Shown piece after piece: positions 32,601 through 40,892 of a stretch of DNA of 64,000 bases. Each line of letters starts with the position of its first letter. Within the stretch, counting starts at the first letter, position 1. Origin of the DNA: an uncultured Clostridia bacterium (GTDB lineage: Bacteria; Bacillota; Clostridia; Christensenellales; UBA1242). The position numbers and the translations under genes are program-made. The stretch covers positions 1 through 64,000 of the forward strand of contig CANCYS010000005.1 of the NCBI GenBank assembly GCA_947382485.1, given 5' to 3'. The notes under the pieces were generated by a model, which did not search any database, was not told the origin of the DNA, and saw nothing but the letters and a program-made list of their open reading frames with translations.

Positions 32601-34373
32601 TGCTGAACCATCACCAACAAAAAGTTCATTTTCTAATATGCTATATCTGACATAATACTCGCCAATATCAAGGTTTACAGGGTTTTTTATTAAATTGTTG
32701 TCTTTGTCATAATATTCAAAAATAATCAAATTTTCATCAATATTCGCATTTGCTACATAAGAAATTTTGAATCCAGTTGCATCATATGTGTATTCTGTTT
32801 GAATGTTTAAATTAATAATTTTTTTGTAATAAACTTCAACAACTGTGTCACCTGTTATATTTATGCTAAACTCTCCATTTGAGTTTGCACTGCTTGCAAA
32901 TTTGATTTCAGATTCTGAAAGAATGTTTGTCACACCATTTGTTGTGATTTTTATTTGTGAGAAGATTGTTTCATTGTTTGAAGTGAAACTTAAATTATAA
33001 ATTCCCCTTTTTACAATGTTTGAAGTTTGCCCATTTAAATTTGCATCACAATTATATCCAACAATTTGCAAATTGTAGTTTGTGTCATCAACTACAATAT
33101 TTTCAAATGTTTTATGACATTCGTTTCCTGCTTCGTCAACAACAAAGAAATCAAATGTATATGTTCCATTTTCTGGAACGATGAATGTGTTTGTTCCATT
33201 TACAAATGAAATGTTATCACTTGTAACTCCACTTTCTGAATATGTGAAGAAAAAGTTGTCATTGCTAATTCCTGTGCCTGAGATTGTTGCATCAAATGAT
33301 ACTGTTTTTTCTGTAAACAAATCAGATATTGAAATTTCAATTTCTGGAACAATTTTGTCAATTTTGCTTTCTGTGTGAGTGTATACATTTGAAACATTTC
33401 CAACATTATCAAGAGTTCTGAAATAATATGTTCCATTTTCTTCAATTTCATAATATCTTTCAGCAGAGGTTTCATAAGAAGAAAATTCAAAAATATTTGT
33501 CCAATTTGTGCCATCAGTTGAAACTTGAATTTTGCTAATTCCACTTTCAGCATCAGAAACACTGAATGTGAAAGGTCTTGAAACATTTGTCCATTCACTT
33601 GTGGTTGAAACGGACATATTTGGTTTTGTTATATCAGTTGTTGAAACAGTGACCATTGGCTGTTTAACTTTCATGAAGTTTGCTGTTGTTGCCCAACCAG
33701 AAGGTGTTACATAAGATGATGTGAATGAAAGTTCAATTTTATCGAAATTATTGCCTTTTAATTCTGCTGAATTGAAAGAAAGAACATCTGCATTTTGCAA
33801 GTAGTTATCTCTTTCTCCACTAACTTTTTGATTTACATTTAAACTATCGTTATATGCATAAAATGCCATTTCAACGGATTCTGGTTTATCATTTTTATCT
33901 TTATTGATTGAAGCCCAAACAGCGTTGCCAGAAGTAAAATATGCTGATGCTTCTAAACTTACATAACCTTCGTTCAATGCAATAATCATGTTGCTAGATA
34001 AATTTAAAAGTGAAACAAACTGTCCATTGTTGTTTACGAGTGTTGAAGAACTATTTTTTTGATGAATAAGTTCTGAATCACTGCTGTTGTTTCCAGCAGC
34101 TGTTGCATTTGAAACATAATATGAAAAAGCATTTTTTATTGAAGAAACATCATTTCCATTTGGGTATAAATAATAAACGGATTTTCCATCACCACTTTCA
34201 ACAGCATTGTCAATCACTATTGTATACGACTGAGATGTCTTTTTACTGTCAAGGTAACCAACTGGCGAACCAGCATGAGAACTCATGGTGAAAAGACCTG
34301 TTGTTGAAAAAATTACAAAACAAGTCATCACTGCAATTAATAAGCCTGAAATTCCTTTTATTATTTTCTTCAT
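29685..34373 (-). CDS. giant MBG-repeat surface protein with C-terminal membrane anchor
   Basis: A 1562-residue exported protein. A signal peptide (about 1-34) is followed by a unique region, an Ig-like segment around 250-345, and from about 520 onward a chain of 75-90-residue domains with the MBG pattern: YGEADPTFTYSVSGLVxGD ... GENVGEYQIxLGSLSAENY. A membrane helix near 1495-1517 (IGSIAGILLLCVIVT) and a basic cytosolic tail anchor it; there is no LPXTG. Such repeats form stiff stalks in adhesins, so adhesion to host, mucus or other cells is the best guess. Two domains are nearly identical in DNA, pointing to recent duplication. A GGGGGAA ribosome site precedes the ATG. Confidence 0.87.
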   Translation of the reverse strand: MKKIIKGISGLLIAVMTCFVIFSTTGLFTMSSHAGSPVGYLDSKKTSQSYTIVIDNAVESGDGKSVYYLYPNGNDVSSIKNAFSYYVSNATAAGNNSSDSELIHQKNSSSTLVNNNGQFVSLLNLSSNMIIALNEGYVSLEASAYFTSGNAVWASINKDKNDKPESVEMAFYAYNDSLNVNQKVSGERDNYLQNADVLSFNSAELKGNNFDKIELSFTSSYVTPSGWATTANFMKVKQPMVTVSTTDITKPNMSVSTTSEWTNVSRPFTFSVSDAESGISKIQVSTDGTNWTNIFEFSSYETSAERYYEIEENGTYYFRTLDNVGNVSNVYTHTESKIDKIVPEIEISISDLFTEKTVSFDATISGTGISNDNFFFTYSESGVTSDNISFVNGTNTFIVPENGTYTFDFFVVDEAGNECHKTFENIVVDDTNYNLQIVGYNCDANLNGQTSNIVKRGIYNLSFTSNNETIFSQIKITTNGVTNILSESEIKFASSANSNGEFSINITGDTVVEVYYKKIINLNIQTEYTYDATGFKISYVANANIDENLIIFEYYDKDNNLIKNPVNLDIGEYYVRYSILENELFVGDGSAQIVVYKKELSITLNTTEYEYSGSIQNLDLTLSEDVDIVIEILKNNEIANFENIGEYVYKITCDNNNYFLSGNIAGTVIMKRHNIVVSVNETNFVYDKTTHLLDFSIDTNLVDKNDIVVKYYTKSNYEAGNLVETLPENAGEYVAVFCFDNDNFTLEKVIDVVVAKRKVSVYALPQTITYGDETPNFEYYYTGNVEGDELSFNIISNLSINDLGLVNAGSYELSFENVEFENYEVELYKSELFIVNKKSITITPFAASKMYGEADPTFEYSVTGLVSGDSLNGKLSRLSEEIQNVGHYNITLGTIENSNYDISLDVVLFEIQKRPAVIVLKNSTKVYGTETPKFDFYIEGSNVLTQDVEDIIASISCENSNRVGTFNITVDIEKVQNYNVISINAKLTVLPAKLTITANAQNKVYGEADPTFTYSVSGLVAGDTISGNLSREMGENVGEYQIALGSLSAENYEIEFVPASLKITPAKLFIVANAQSKVYGEADPALTYSVSGLVSGDEIGGELLRVQGENVGEYQITLGSLSAENYVISYTSSNLEIRKSQITITFDDKTRAYGEINPDFTYSVLGIVSDEVNVLSFDVACNAEIWSNVSSYTISANNIKVNSANYEENVIVNCGTLNVEKADLDLVLSDKTVVYSGNEVQIDMPNMDLNFEFVYSNIMGTVESVVDAGTYNVYFTFAGNENYNAYKSNTAVLTVNRKIVPVMVKKSIFLYNGNQQSPVYEIGLDEDISLIVKYENDVYPVELGEYNYTIESNDPNYYCNFKGTIKIVSELYIENNNGSASITTDNVNYSSSEIQIYEDASLLSTFSSFNDGLKCVTAYGFKNVDGNYIAGDVFTFKIRALNTTESVKIYAIDRNGKISEISYIIDNGYYVLSINDLSVSILVTNTDRTMLYAKIGSIAGILLLCVIVTKSINRYRRNRFFKKNTVYKNLDKKLLKESENIVNSRINVSKKISGVDFVDKKY
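31000..31275. repeat. recently duplicated MBG domain at the DNA level
   Basis: About 50 bases starting at 31001 recur with few changes at 31223 (offset 222 bp, 74 codons), within the MBG-repeat gene. Neighbouring domains share the protein motif but differ more in DNA. Confidence 0.75.
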
Positions 34374-34433
34374 AATTCCCCCTTATTTTAAGGTATTACG
34401 TTAAATTTTTCAAGTGTATTAGTGTATTTTTCG

Positions 34434-34476
34434 TGACAATATTACATATTAATTATTTATGTAACATATATTGTCA
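34434..34476. repeat. imperfect inverted repeat between the giant genes
   Basis: tgacaatat-tacat (34434-34447) and atgtaacatatattgtca (34459-34476) pair over about 13 bases with small bulges. No T-run follows on the minus strand, so it could be a weak terminator of the lipoprotein gene or a protein-binding site upstream of the MBG gene. Confidence 0.5.
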
Positions 34477-37400
34477 TTATCCGTAAATTAGATGAGAAAC
34501 AATATCTATATCACTGGCATTCAAATTATAGTTTGAAATTGTGCTTTGACTGCTTATTGCCAGCGAATTATTTAGTGCAACATCATTTGAAATGTTGATA
34601 TCGTCAATCTTTATATTTGCACTTTGTGTGTAATATTTATGGTAGATTGATGCCTCTACATCCATGTTTAAAGTGATACCTACCGCAGAAGCTTTTACAT
34701 TGTAAATTTCATTGTTTTGAATACCTACAATCCAACCCTCTTTTGTTATTTCAAAAATAAATTCTATCTTTTTAAACGAATTCATTGTTTGAGCTGACAT
34801 TAATTTGTGGCTGTGAGTTGCATAGTTTTTCCAAACAGATTGTTCATTGCTTAATGTCATTGTAAATGTGTAATTGCCATTTCCATTTATTGAAACATTA
34901 TTAAATGTGCAAACACCAAAACTGATGTTGTAATATAAATAACAATTGATTGGTGCACCATAAATTGATGCGAACTCTGATTCTGAAACTCTTGACAGTC
35001 CACCAGCTGTGTGGTTTGCTGTGAAGTTTGCATTTACATCATCTTTGATAATTTGTTGATAGTACCATTGCCCATCAATTCGAGCAGTTACAAGCGAAAC
35101 TCTTGGGTCTACACCAGCAACTGGGGTTCCATAGTTGACATGCTGTCTGATGAAATTGCCATTGTTGTCTTTCTTTGAAATAATTCTGACATTTGATGGA
35201 CCACTCATATTTGTTTTTGGAGTAACCACACCTGTTGTTTCAATTTGGAAACTTGCTGCATTATCAAGATTTTCATAGGCATTTTGATAAAGCATATAAG
35301 CAAAGTCATTGTTTTTGATAACCAAATCATAGACACCATCTCTTGTAATTGATTTGGTGTAACGATTTTGCAAGTTCTTTTCAACAACAACTTCACCTGC
35401 AACACCATTTAAAGTGTATCTTCCGTTTTCATCGGTGTAGGTTGATTTTGTTCCTGATTTAACTTGTACAAAAGATGCTGCGACACCTGAATCTGACCTA
35501 ACAACACCAGAAATGTCATAATAAACAAATGATGTTACATTGATTATGCTTGGAGCAGAAACAGGAATGTTATTAAGTGAAAATGTTGTATTTTTTCTAA
35601 CAAATTTGACATTAACAATACCTTCAAGCCCATCAATTTTAATTTGCTTGCTTTGATTTGTACAATAAAGTTCGTCATTCAAATAAATTTCAACACCACT
35701 TGAAATGTCTAAATTAAGTGTTATTGCATAAGACATATTTAAAATTAAGCCATTTAAACTGTCTGAAAACTCATAGTCTAAGCCAATTGTTTCACCAGTT
35801 TCATCAAGTTTCATTGATTTTAAAGTGTAACCATTCACAAGAACTGAGATTGTTGATAGTCCATCAATGTTTGTGAATGTGAAATTGCCCTCACTATCTG
35901 CCCTAATAATTTCTGCAACACCATTTGAAAGTTTTAAAGTTACATCAATGTTTAATGGACTATTACCTGTTAAAACCTTACCAGAAATTTGATAGAACGC
36001 CCTAACTTCAACTGTTTTATCAAGCAATCCTGAAAAATTTTCAAAAGTGTAACTTTCTTTTTCAAAACTTAAACTATATCTTCCACTGACAGAACTGAAA
36101 TTAAACATTCCATTCTCATCAGTGAAAACTTCAAAATGAGTGAGCACATCAGTGCAAGTTACTTTTACATTTGAAAGAACTTTATCACCAACTTTTACGA
36201 TGCCCGAAACACTGTATGTTCCATTTATTGACAAGTTTGATTTATGGCCTTTAACGATTATGTTGTTAAACTTGTAACCATCTAAAATGAATGAAATTTC
36301 AACTTCGCCAACAAGACCATTTATGGTAAATTCACCAATAGCATTTGTTTGAGCATAAGTTTCGCCATACTTCAAAATTACATTTGAAAGCATGCTTCCA
36401 CCAGTTGAAACTTTTCCCGAAATGCTGTAAGTTGACTGAACATCAAACAAGCCTGTGTCTGAAACTACAAATTTTTCAAATGTGAATCCTGTTTTTTCAA
36501 ACGTAATTTCATCTCCAAGATTTGCAACAAAGCTAAATGGTTCTTCTCCACTTTGTGAGCCAACAAATTCTGTTCCATTATAAACTTTGAAACCTGAAAC
36601 TAAAATATTTCCAGTTTTAACTTGAACAGAAACATTTGCTTTTGTTTGAACCTCATGATTTCCAAATTCTTGAACTGATAAAGCATCAGTAAACACAAAA
36701 CCTTGTTTTTCAAAACTTACTGTTTGTTGTCCAACAAGACCGCTTACGATGAAGTTTCCTTCACTGTCGGTTTGTGCAACTGTGTTGCCATTTAAAACAA
36801 CATTTACATTTGCAACAGCAGTTAAACCTGAAACAACCTTTCCATACACCATATAACTTGCTGTGAAATTGATGTTTTCATTATCTTCTGAAACTGATAT
36901 ATCATCACTGAAAACATAGCCATCTTTTGAAACTGACACAACACAATCACTTGCAACGAGTTCAAAACAATACTCACCATTTGCATTTGTGTAGGTTGTC
37001 ATGATTTCACTTTCAAGAGTTGCAGTTACACGAGCATATGCAACTGGAAGATTTCCAGACATGATTTTTCCAGCAACCTTAAATCCACTTAAACTAAAAT
37101 CAAACTTTCCACCAGCAGAAACTGAATATGAATTTGGTTTTAATTTGAAATTGCCACTTGCGTCCATTGTGTAAAGCAAATATTTTTCAGTTAAGCCATT
37201 AAATTCATAATAGCCATTATTATCTGAAACAGCGATTTGTCTGTTATTTTCGGCATCAACTAAATATATATTTCCACCAACAACAACGCTTTCTTCATCA
37301 CTTAAAGTTCCAAAAATTTTATAATTTCCATTAAAATTTAAACTTTCAGCATGACATACTTGCTCTTGCATTTGGAAATTGTAATTATTTTTGACAACTG

Positions 37401-39177
37401 AAATTTCGTGGCTACCAAAGATGTTAAGTAGCACAAATTCGCCATTTGTGTCAGTTTCAATACCACTATCAATTCCATCAACATAAACCTTTGCCATAGT
37501 TACAGCATTTGTTCCTGTTTGTACAATTCCATTTACATTATAAGAAAGATTGATTGTTTGATTTGTTGCAGAATTAACGTTTATGCTTTGAGAATTGTAA
37601 TTTTCTGCACTAATTACAAACTCATTTTCGCCATAAACTTTATCAAAAACTATATTTCCATTTGAATCGGCATAAAATTCTTCACCATTAAGTTCAACCA
37701 AAACATTTGAAATTAAAACATTTCCAGATTGCACAAGGAAAGTTACTGAATAAGGAATTAAATATTCAATGTTAACATTTACATTTTCAAAATCAACATC
37801 ATAAGTTTCAAACTTATAATCTTTATACGAAGCTGAAACTGTGTGCTTTCCAAAAAGTGAACCAAAAGCATCTACTGAAACTGGCGAACCATCAAGCAAA
37901 TATTCAAAGTCATTTTCATTTGAAATTTCACCACTTACACCAACATTTAAGTTGTATAAAGCGTGACATGACACAGAATATAAGTTTTCAACAGATATCA
38001 AAACATTTGTTTCTGATAAATTGTAAACACTTGAAGAAAGTTCAATTTCATCACCAAGACAAACTTCGCTCAAAATGCAAGTTGTGTCATCAACTTTTTT
38101 GATTTTATCATGACTGATTGATACATCACCAAGATTTCTATGGTCACAATCAAAAATTAAATAAACTGACTTTGTTCCGTTGAAATTTGCAACTGTGTCA
38201 AATTGGCTTATTGTTACTTTATTGAAAGTTAAACCATCAAAAACTATGCTAAGTTCATTTGTTTTAGAAAGTCCATATATTTCAAAATTTCCATTTTCAT
38301 CAGAAACAGCAACCTCTTTCCCAGCAATTCTTACACTTGCACCAGCAATGTTTGTTTTTCCACTTTGAACTTTTCCAACTACATCATACTTTTTATAGAC
38401 TTCAATTTCTTCAATTTGATTTAAACTTGAAATGTTAAACTCTGGTTTATTAAAATCATAATAATCAGAAACTAATTTGATTTTGCTGTTATAATGAACA
38501 TCAAATGTCATTTCATTTGAATTGATACCAACCATTGAGTCATCAATGAAAAGTCTGATTTGATTGTAATCAACATTTGTTGTGTCAAATGAAAACTTTA
38601 ATGTTAAATTTGATGTTGTGTTGATGACCACATTTGGATTGGTTATGTTTGCTTTAACTGGATAAAACTGAACTCCTGTTTCAAGGCATGAAATTGTTGT
38701 TTCACCAGCAACACCAGCAACTTTGAATTCACCATTGTCATCGGTGTTTGCATAGAAAGTTCCTGAAAGAGAACTGATAACAAGTTCTGCATCTGGTCGT
38801 GCAATTCCATTGTTTTCAACCTTGCCAGAAACAGTGTATTCTTTATATGCAACAAAGTCTGCATTATCTTTTCCATTTGTTATGCTTTTGCTTTCAACAG
38901 CAAACTTATATTTATCAATGCTTGGAGTTACAATAATTCCATTTTTGACTTTTGAAAAACTGTAAACACCCTGTGAATTGGTGTATGTTGTGCCATAATC
39001 ACTTTCAATTTTAACGCCTTCAACCGCCACACCATAATCATCTACAATTCTGCCAGTGACATCAAAACCTTTTTTTGAACCAAACAAAGAGCAACCAGAA
39101 AACATGTTTGTTACAAAAAACAAACACACAAAAATTACTGTGATATTAAATAATTTTTGAAGTATACTCTTTTTCAT
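34477..39177 (-). CDS. giant lipoprotein with carboxypeptidase-regulatory-like repeats
   Basis: A 1566-residue exported protein. The N-terminus has a lysine-rich start, a hydrophobic segment and the lipobox FSGCSLFG, so it should be lipid-anchored through that Cys. About fifteen repeats of 75-85 residues follow, each with a beta-sandwich signature such as TDxxGxFxxxGLxGxxxxSFxKxGYxF, typical of carboxypeptidase regulatory-like (transthyretin/Cna-B-like) domains. The last 250 residues differ and may be a binding domain. The start at 39177 is chosen because a consensus promoter lies 6 nt upstream; an earlier in-frame TTG lies inside that promoter. A role in surface attachment or glycan binding is inferred. 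Confidence 0.87.
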   Translation of the reverse strand: MKKSILQKLFNITVIFVCLFFVTNMFSGCSLFGSKKGFDVTGRIVDDYGVAVEGVKIESDYGTTYTNSQGVYSFSKVKNGIIVTPSIDKYKFAVESKSITNGKDNADFVAYKEYTVSGKVENNGIARPDAELVISSLSGTFYANTDDNGEFKVAGVAGETTISCLETGVQFYPVKANITNPNVVINTTSNLTLKFSFDTTNVDYNQIRLFIDDSMVGINSNEMTFDVHYNSKIKLVSDYYDFNKPEFNISSLNQIEEIEVYKKYDVVGKVQSGKTNIAGASVRIAGKEVAVSDENGNFEIYGLSKTNELSIVFDGLTFNKVTISQFDTVANFNGTKSVYLIFDCDHRNLGDVSISHDKIKKVDDTTCILSEVCLGDEIELSSSVYNLSETNVLISVENLYSVSCHALYNLNVGVSGEISNENDFEYLLDGSPVSVDAFGSLFGKHTVSASYKDYKFETYDVDFENVNVNIEYLIPYSVTFLVQSGNVLISNVLVELNGEEFYADSNGNIVFDKVYGENEFVISAENYNSQSINVNSATNQTINLSYNVNGIVQTGTNAVTMAKVYVDGIDSGIETDTNGEFVLLNIFGSHEISVVKNNYNFQMQEQVCHAESLNFNGNYKIFGTLSDEESVVVGGNIYLVDAENNRQIAVSDNNGYYEFNGLTEKYLLYTMDASGNFKLKPNSYSVSAGGKFDFSLSGFKVAGKIMSGNLPVAYARVTATLESEIMTTYTNANGEYCFELVASDCVVSVSKDGYVFSDDISVSEDNENINFTASYMVYGKVVSGLTAVANVNVVLNGNTVAQTDSEGNFIVSGLVGQQTVSFEKQGFVFTDALSVQEFGNHEVQTKANVSVQVKTGNILVSGFKVYNGTEFVGSQSGEEPFSFVANLGDEITFEKTGFTFEKFVVSDTGLFDVQSTYSISGKVSTGGSMLSNVILKYGETYAQTNAIGEFTINGLVGEVEISFILDGYKFNNIIVKGHKSNLSINGTYSVSGIVKVGDKVLSNVKVTCTDVLTHFEVFTDENGMFNFSSVSGRYSLSFEKESYTFENFSGLLDKTVEVRAFYQISGKVLTGNSPLNIDVTLKLSNGVAEIIRADSEGNFTFTNIDGLSTISVLVNGYTLKSMKLDETGETIGLDYEFSDSLNGLILNMSYAITLNLDISSGVEIYLNDELYCTNQSKQIKIDGLEGIVNVKFVRKNTTFSLNNIPVSAPSIINVTSFVYYDISGVVRSDSGVAASFVQVKSGTKSTYTDENGRYTLNGVAGEVVVEKNLQNRYTKSITRDGVYDLVIKNNDFAYMLYQNAYENLDNAASFQIETTGVVTPKTNMSGPSNVRIISKKDNNGNFIRQHVNYGTPVAGVDPRVSLVTARIDGQWYYQQIIKDDVNANFTANHTAGGLSRVSESEFASIYGAPINCYLYYNISFGVCTFNNVSINGNGNYTFTMTLSNEQSVWKNYATHSHKLMSAQTMNSFKKIEFIFEITKEGWIVGIQNNEIYNVKASAVGITLNMDVEASIYHKYYTQSANIKIDDINISNDVALNNSLAISSQSTISNYNLNASDIDIVSHLIYG

Positions 39178-39183
39178 AATTTT

Positions 39184-39212
39184 ATTATAAAACTTAGTGA
39201 ACAAAATGTCAA
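39184..39212 (-). promoter_or_regulatory. consensus promoter placed for a leaderless transcript
   Basis: On the minus strand TTGACA (39212-39207) and TATAAT (39189-39184) have exactly a 17-bp spacer. Six bases separate the -10 from the ATG at 39177, and no ribosome binding site exists. This is the clearest leaderless case in the window. Confidence 0.85.
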
Positions 39213-39267
39213 CTTTGTTTACTTGATTTATTAAATTTTATTTGCATATTTTTTAAAATATAACTAA

Positions 39268-39302
39268 TAAAAAATAGGTATGTTATAAAATCATACCTAT
39301 TC
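39268..39302 (-). terminator. terminator overlapping the tetR stop codon
   Basis: The stem aataggtatg/catacctatt on the minus strand includes the tetR stop and is followed by TTTTTTATT. Confidence 0.88.
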
Positions 39303-39887
39303 GAATATTTTAAAGAAATTTTCAAGAAAAGAGCTGGTTTCTTTTAACAAATTTTGTTTGTCATGAATATATTCTTGAAGGATATAAAGTATGGTTGTGA
39401 GAGCAGTTTTTGAATATATATTTGCTCTGTGTTCATCTAGGTTTTCTATGATATCCATCATTGAACTTTTGACTACTGAAATTAATTCTTCATTAATTCT
39501 TTCATACTTACTGCCTTCATTTGAATTTATCAAAATGTAAAGTTCTGTTGCATTGTTTGATATGGTTTTTGCAATCATATTTAATAGATAATTTTTAAAT
39601 CTACTGTTCTTATAAACCTTTTTCTTATTAATAACAACATTTTTTTGAGTAAACTTCTTGGCATAATTATTTATTTTTGTTATTGTCATAACTTCATCAA
39701 AGCAAGACTTTACAATATCATCAAATAAAATTTCTTTATTTTCATAATATCTATAAATGTTTCCAACAGTCATGCCACTTTTTTGAGCAACATCACGCAT
39801 TGATACATCTTTATAAGGCATGACAAAAAACAGTTCTTTTGCTGACTTTTTTATCTTTTGTTTAACATTCCCCTTTTTTATCTGCAT
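39297..39887 (-). CDS. TetR/AcrR family transcriptional regulator
   Basis: A 196-residue regulator with an N-terminal helix-turn-helix (MRDVAQKSGMTVGNIYRYYENKEILFDDIV, residues about 30-60) and a helical ligand domain of no recognised class. The ATG at 39887 has a cggag site; a TTG seven codons upstream does not. It is followed by the giant lipoprotein gene, which has its own promoter, so it may control that gene, itself (a tgtataca palindrome lies just before the site), or distant targets. Confidence 0.88.
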   Translation of the reverse strand: MQIKKGNVKQKIKKSAKELFFVMPYKDVSMRDVAQKSGMTVGNIYRYYENKEILFDDIVKSCFDEVMTITKINNYAKKFTQKNVVINKKKVYKNSRFKNYLLNMIAKTISNNATELYILINSNEGSKYERINEELISVVKSSMMDIIENLDEHRANIYSKTALTTILYILQEYIHDKQNLLKETSSFLENFFKIFE

Positions 39888-39907
39888 AACTTTCTCCGAT
39901 GTATACA

Positions 39908-39936
39908 ATTATATATCAATTTGATTTTATTTACAA
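39908..39936 (-). promoter_or_regulatory. promoter of tetR
   Basis: TTGTAA (39936-39931) and TATAAT (39913-39908) on the minus strand, 17-bp spacer. The palindrome tgtataca lies immediately downstream and could be an autoregulatory operator. Confidence 0.75.
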
Positions 39937-39949
39937 GCAAATTGAGTTG

Positions 39950-40777
39950 TTAACAAGTGCAAGTGAGAAAATTATTTGCGTTTTCATAGAAAATTTTATT
40001 AATACTTTTTTCAGTATAACCGAGTTTTGTTAACCTATCTGATAACTTATTTACCAAATCTTGATAATTATTTATTGATTTTGGCAAATGATTTGTTCCA
40101 TAAAAATCTGTTCCAAGTGCCAAATTATCAATACCAAATTTACAAGCAAAATAATCAATATGTGCCACAATATCAGCCGGTTTACACCTGTTTGAACCGT
40201 TGATAAAATCAGAAACAAGACATAGTCCAACAATTCCACCAGAGTCTTTTATCATTCTTATTTGATAGTCTTTTAAATTTCTACTGTTTGGTTGAATGCC
40301 ATAAAATGCCGTGTGTGAGCAAAAAAGTGGTTTTGTTGTTAACTTTGATAGTTCCATAAAACTTTCTTCATTTAAATGAGCTGTATCAACCTTGATATTG
40401 TTATTTTCTAATGATTTTACTGCAATTTTTCCAAAAGATGTCAGTGCACCACTTTCATGTGCACCACCTGCTAAACAATTGCTAGTATTCCACGTAAGAC
40501 CTGCATACACCGGTCTAAAAGACAAAAATTTATTTATATTATCTTTACTCAAAAAATGCAAATCTTCAACAGCTAAAAATAATTTATTATTTCTATTTAC
40601 AAAATTTCTTGCTTCTTCAATTTCATACATTGCTTCTTCTCTATTAAGCTCGCTTGTCCAAATTGCAGAAACAATATTTCCAGCACTATCTGAATGCTTG
40701 GTTAAATAATTTTGTTTATTCTTATCTGTTTTTAATTTTAAAAAATAATCGTTATGCAAATCAAAAATTTTATACAT
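39950..40777 (-). CDS. M19-family (renal dipeptidase-like) peptidase
   Basis: A 275-residue TIM-barrel metallopeptidase, shorter than the usual 310-400. The metal-binding DLHND lies at residues 6-10; AVEDLHFL supplies the bridging Glu, CSHTAFYG and HIDYFACKFGIDNLALGTDFYG the remaining ligands. No signal peptide is seen, so it acts in the cytosol on dipeptides, possibly those with a D-residue. It is divergent from a radical SAM gene with a 115-bp shared promoter region. Its own start has an AT-rich, TATAAT-like run directly before the ATG and no clear ribosome binding site. Confidence 0.87.
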   Translation of the reverse strand: MYKIFDLHNDYFLKLKTDKNKQNYLTKHSDSAGNIVSAIWTSELNREEAMYEIEEARNFVNRNNKLFLAVEDLHFLSKDNINKFLSFRPVYAGLTWNTSNCLAGGAHESGALTSFGKIAVKSLENNNIKVDTAHLNEESFMELSKLTTKPLFCSHTAFYGIQPNSRNLKDYQIRMIKDSGGIVGLCLVSDFINGSNRCKPADIVAHIDYFACKFGIDNLALGTDFYGTNHLPKSINNYQDLVNKLSDRLTKLGYTEKSINKIFYENANNFLTCTC

Positions 40778-40857
40778 ATTATAATATATTATTTAAAAAC
40801 ATAAAAATATACAAAAAGTTCCTAAAATTATAACTTTCACTAAATTTAATTTTAGTA

Positions 40858-40886
40858 TTGATTTTGTTATCAGAGTATTTTATAAT
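40858..40886 (+). promoter_or_regulatory. promoter of the radical SAM gene, leaderless spacing
   Basis: TTGATT at 40858-40863 and TATAAT at 40881-40886, 17-bp spacer. The ATG at 40893 follows 6 nt after the -10 and lacks a ribosome binding site. Confidence 0.78.
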
Positions 40887-40892
40887 ATTCTT

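Noticed and set aside
40778-40892. RiPP precursor gene beside the radical SAM enzyme
   Set aside because: The 115-bp gap holds only promoter sequences and no reading frame with a ribosome binding site or leader-like peptide; nothing suitable lies downstream either.
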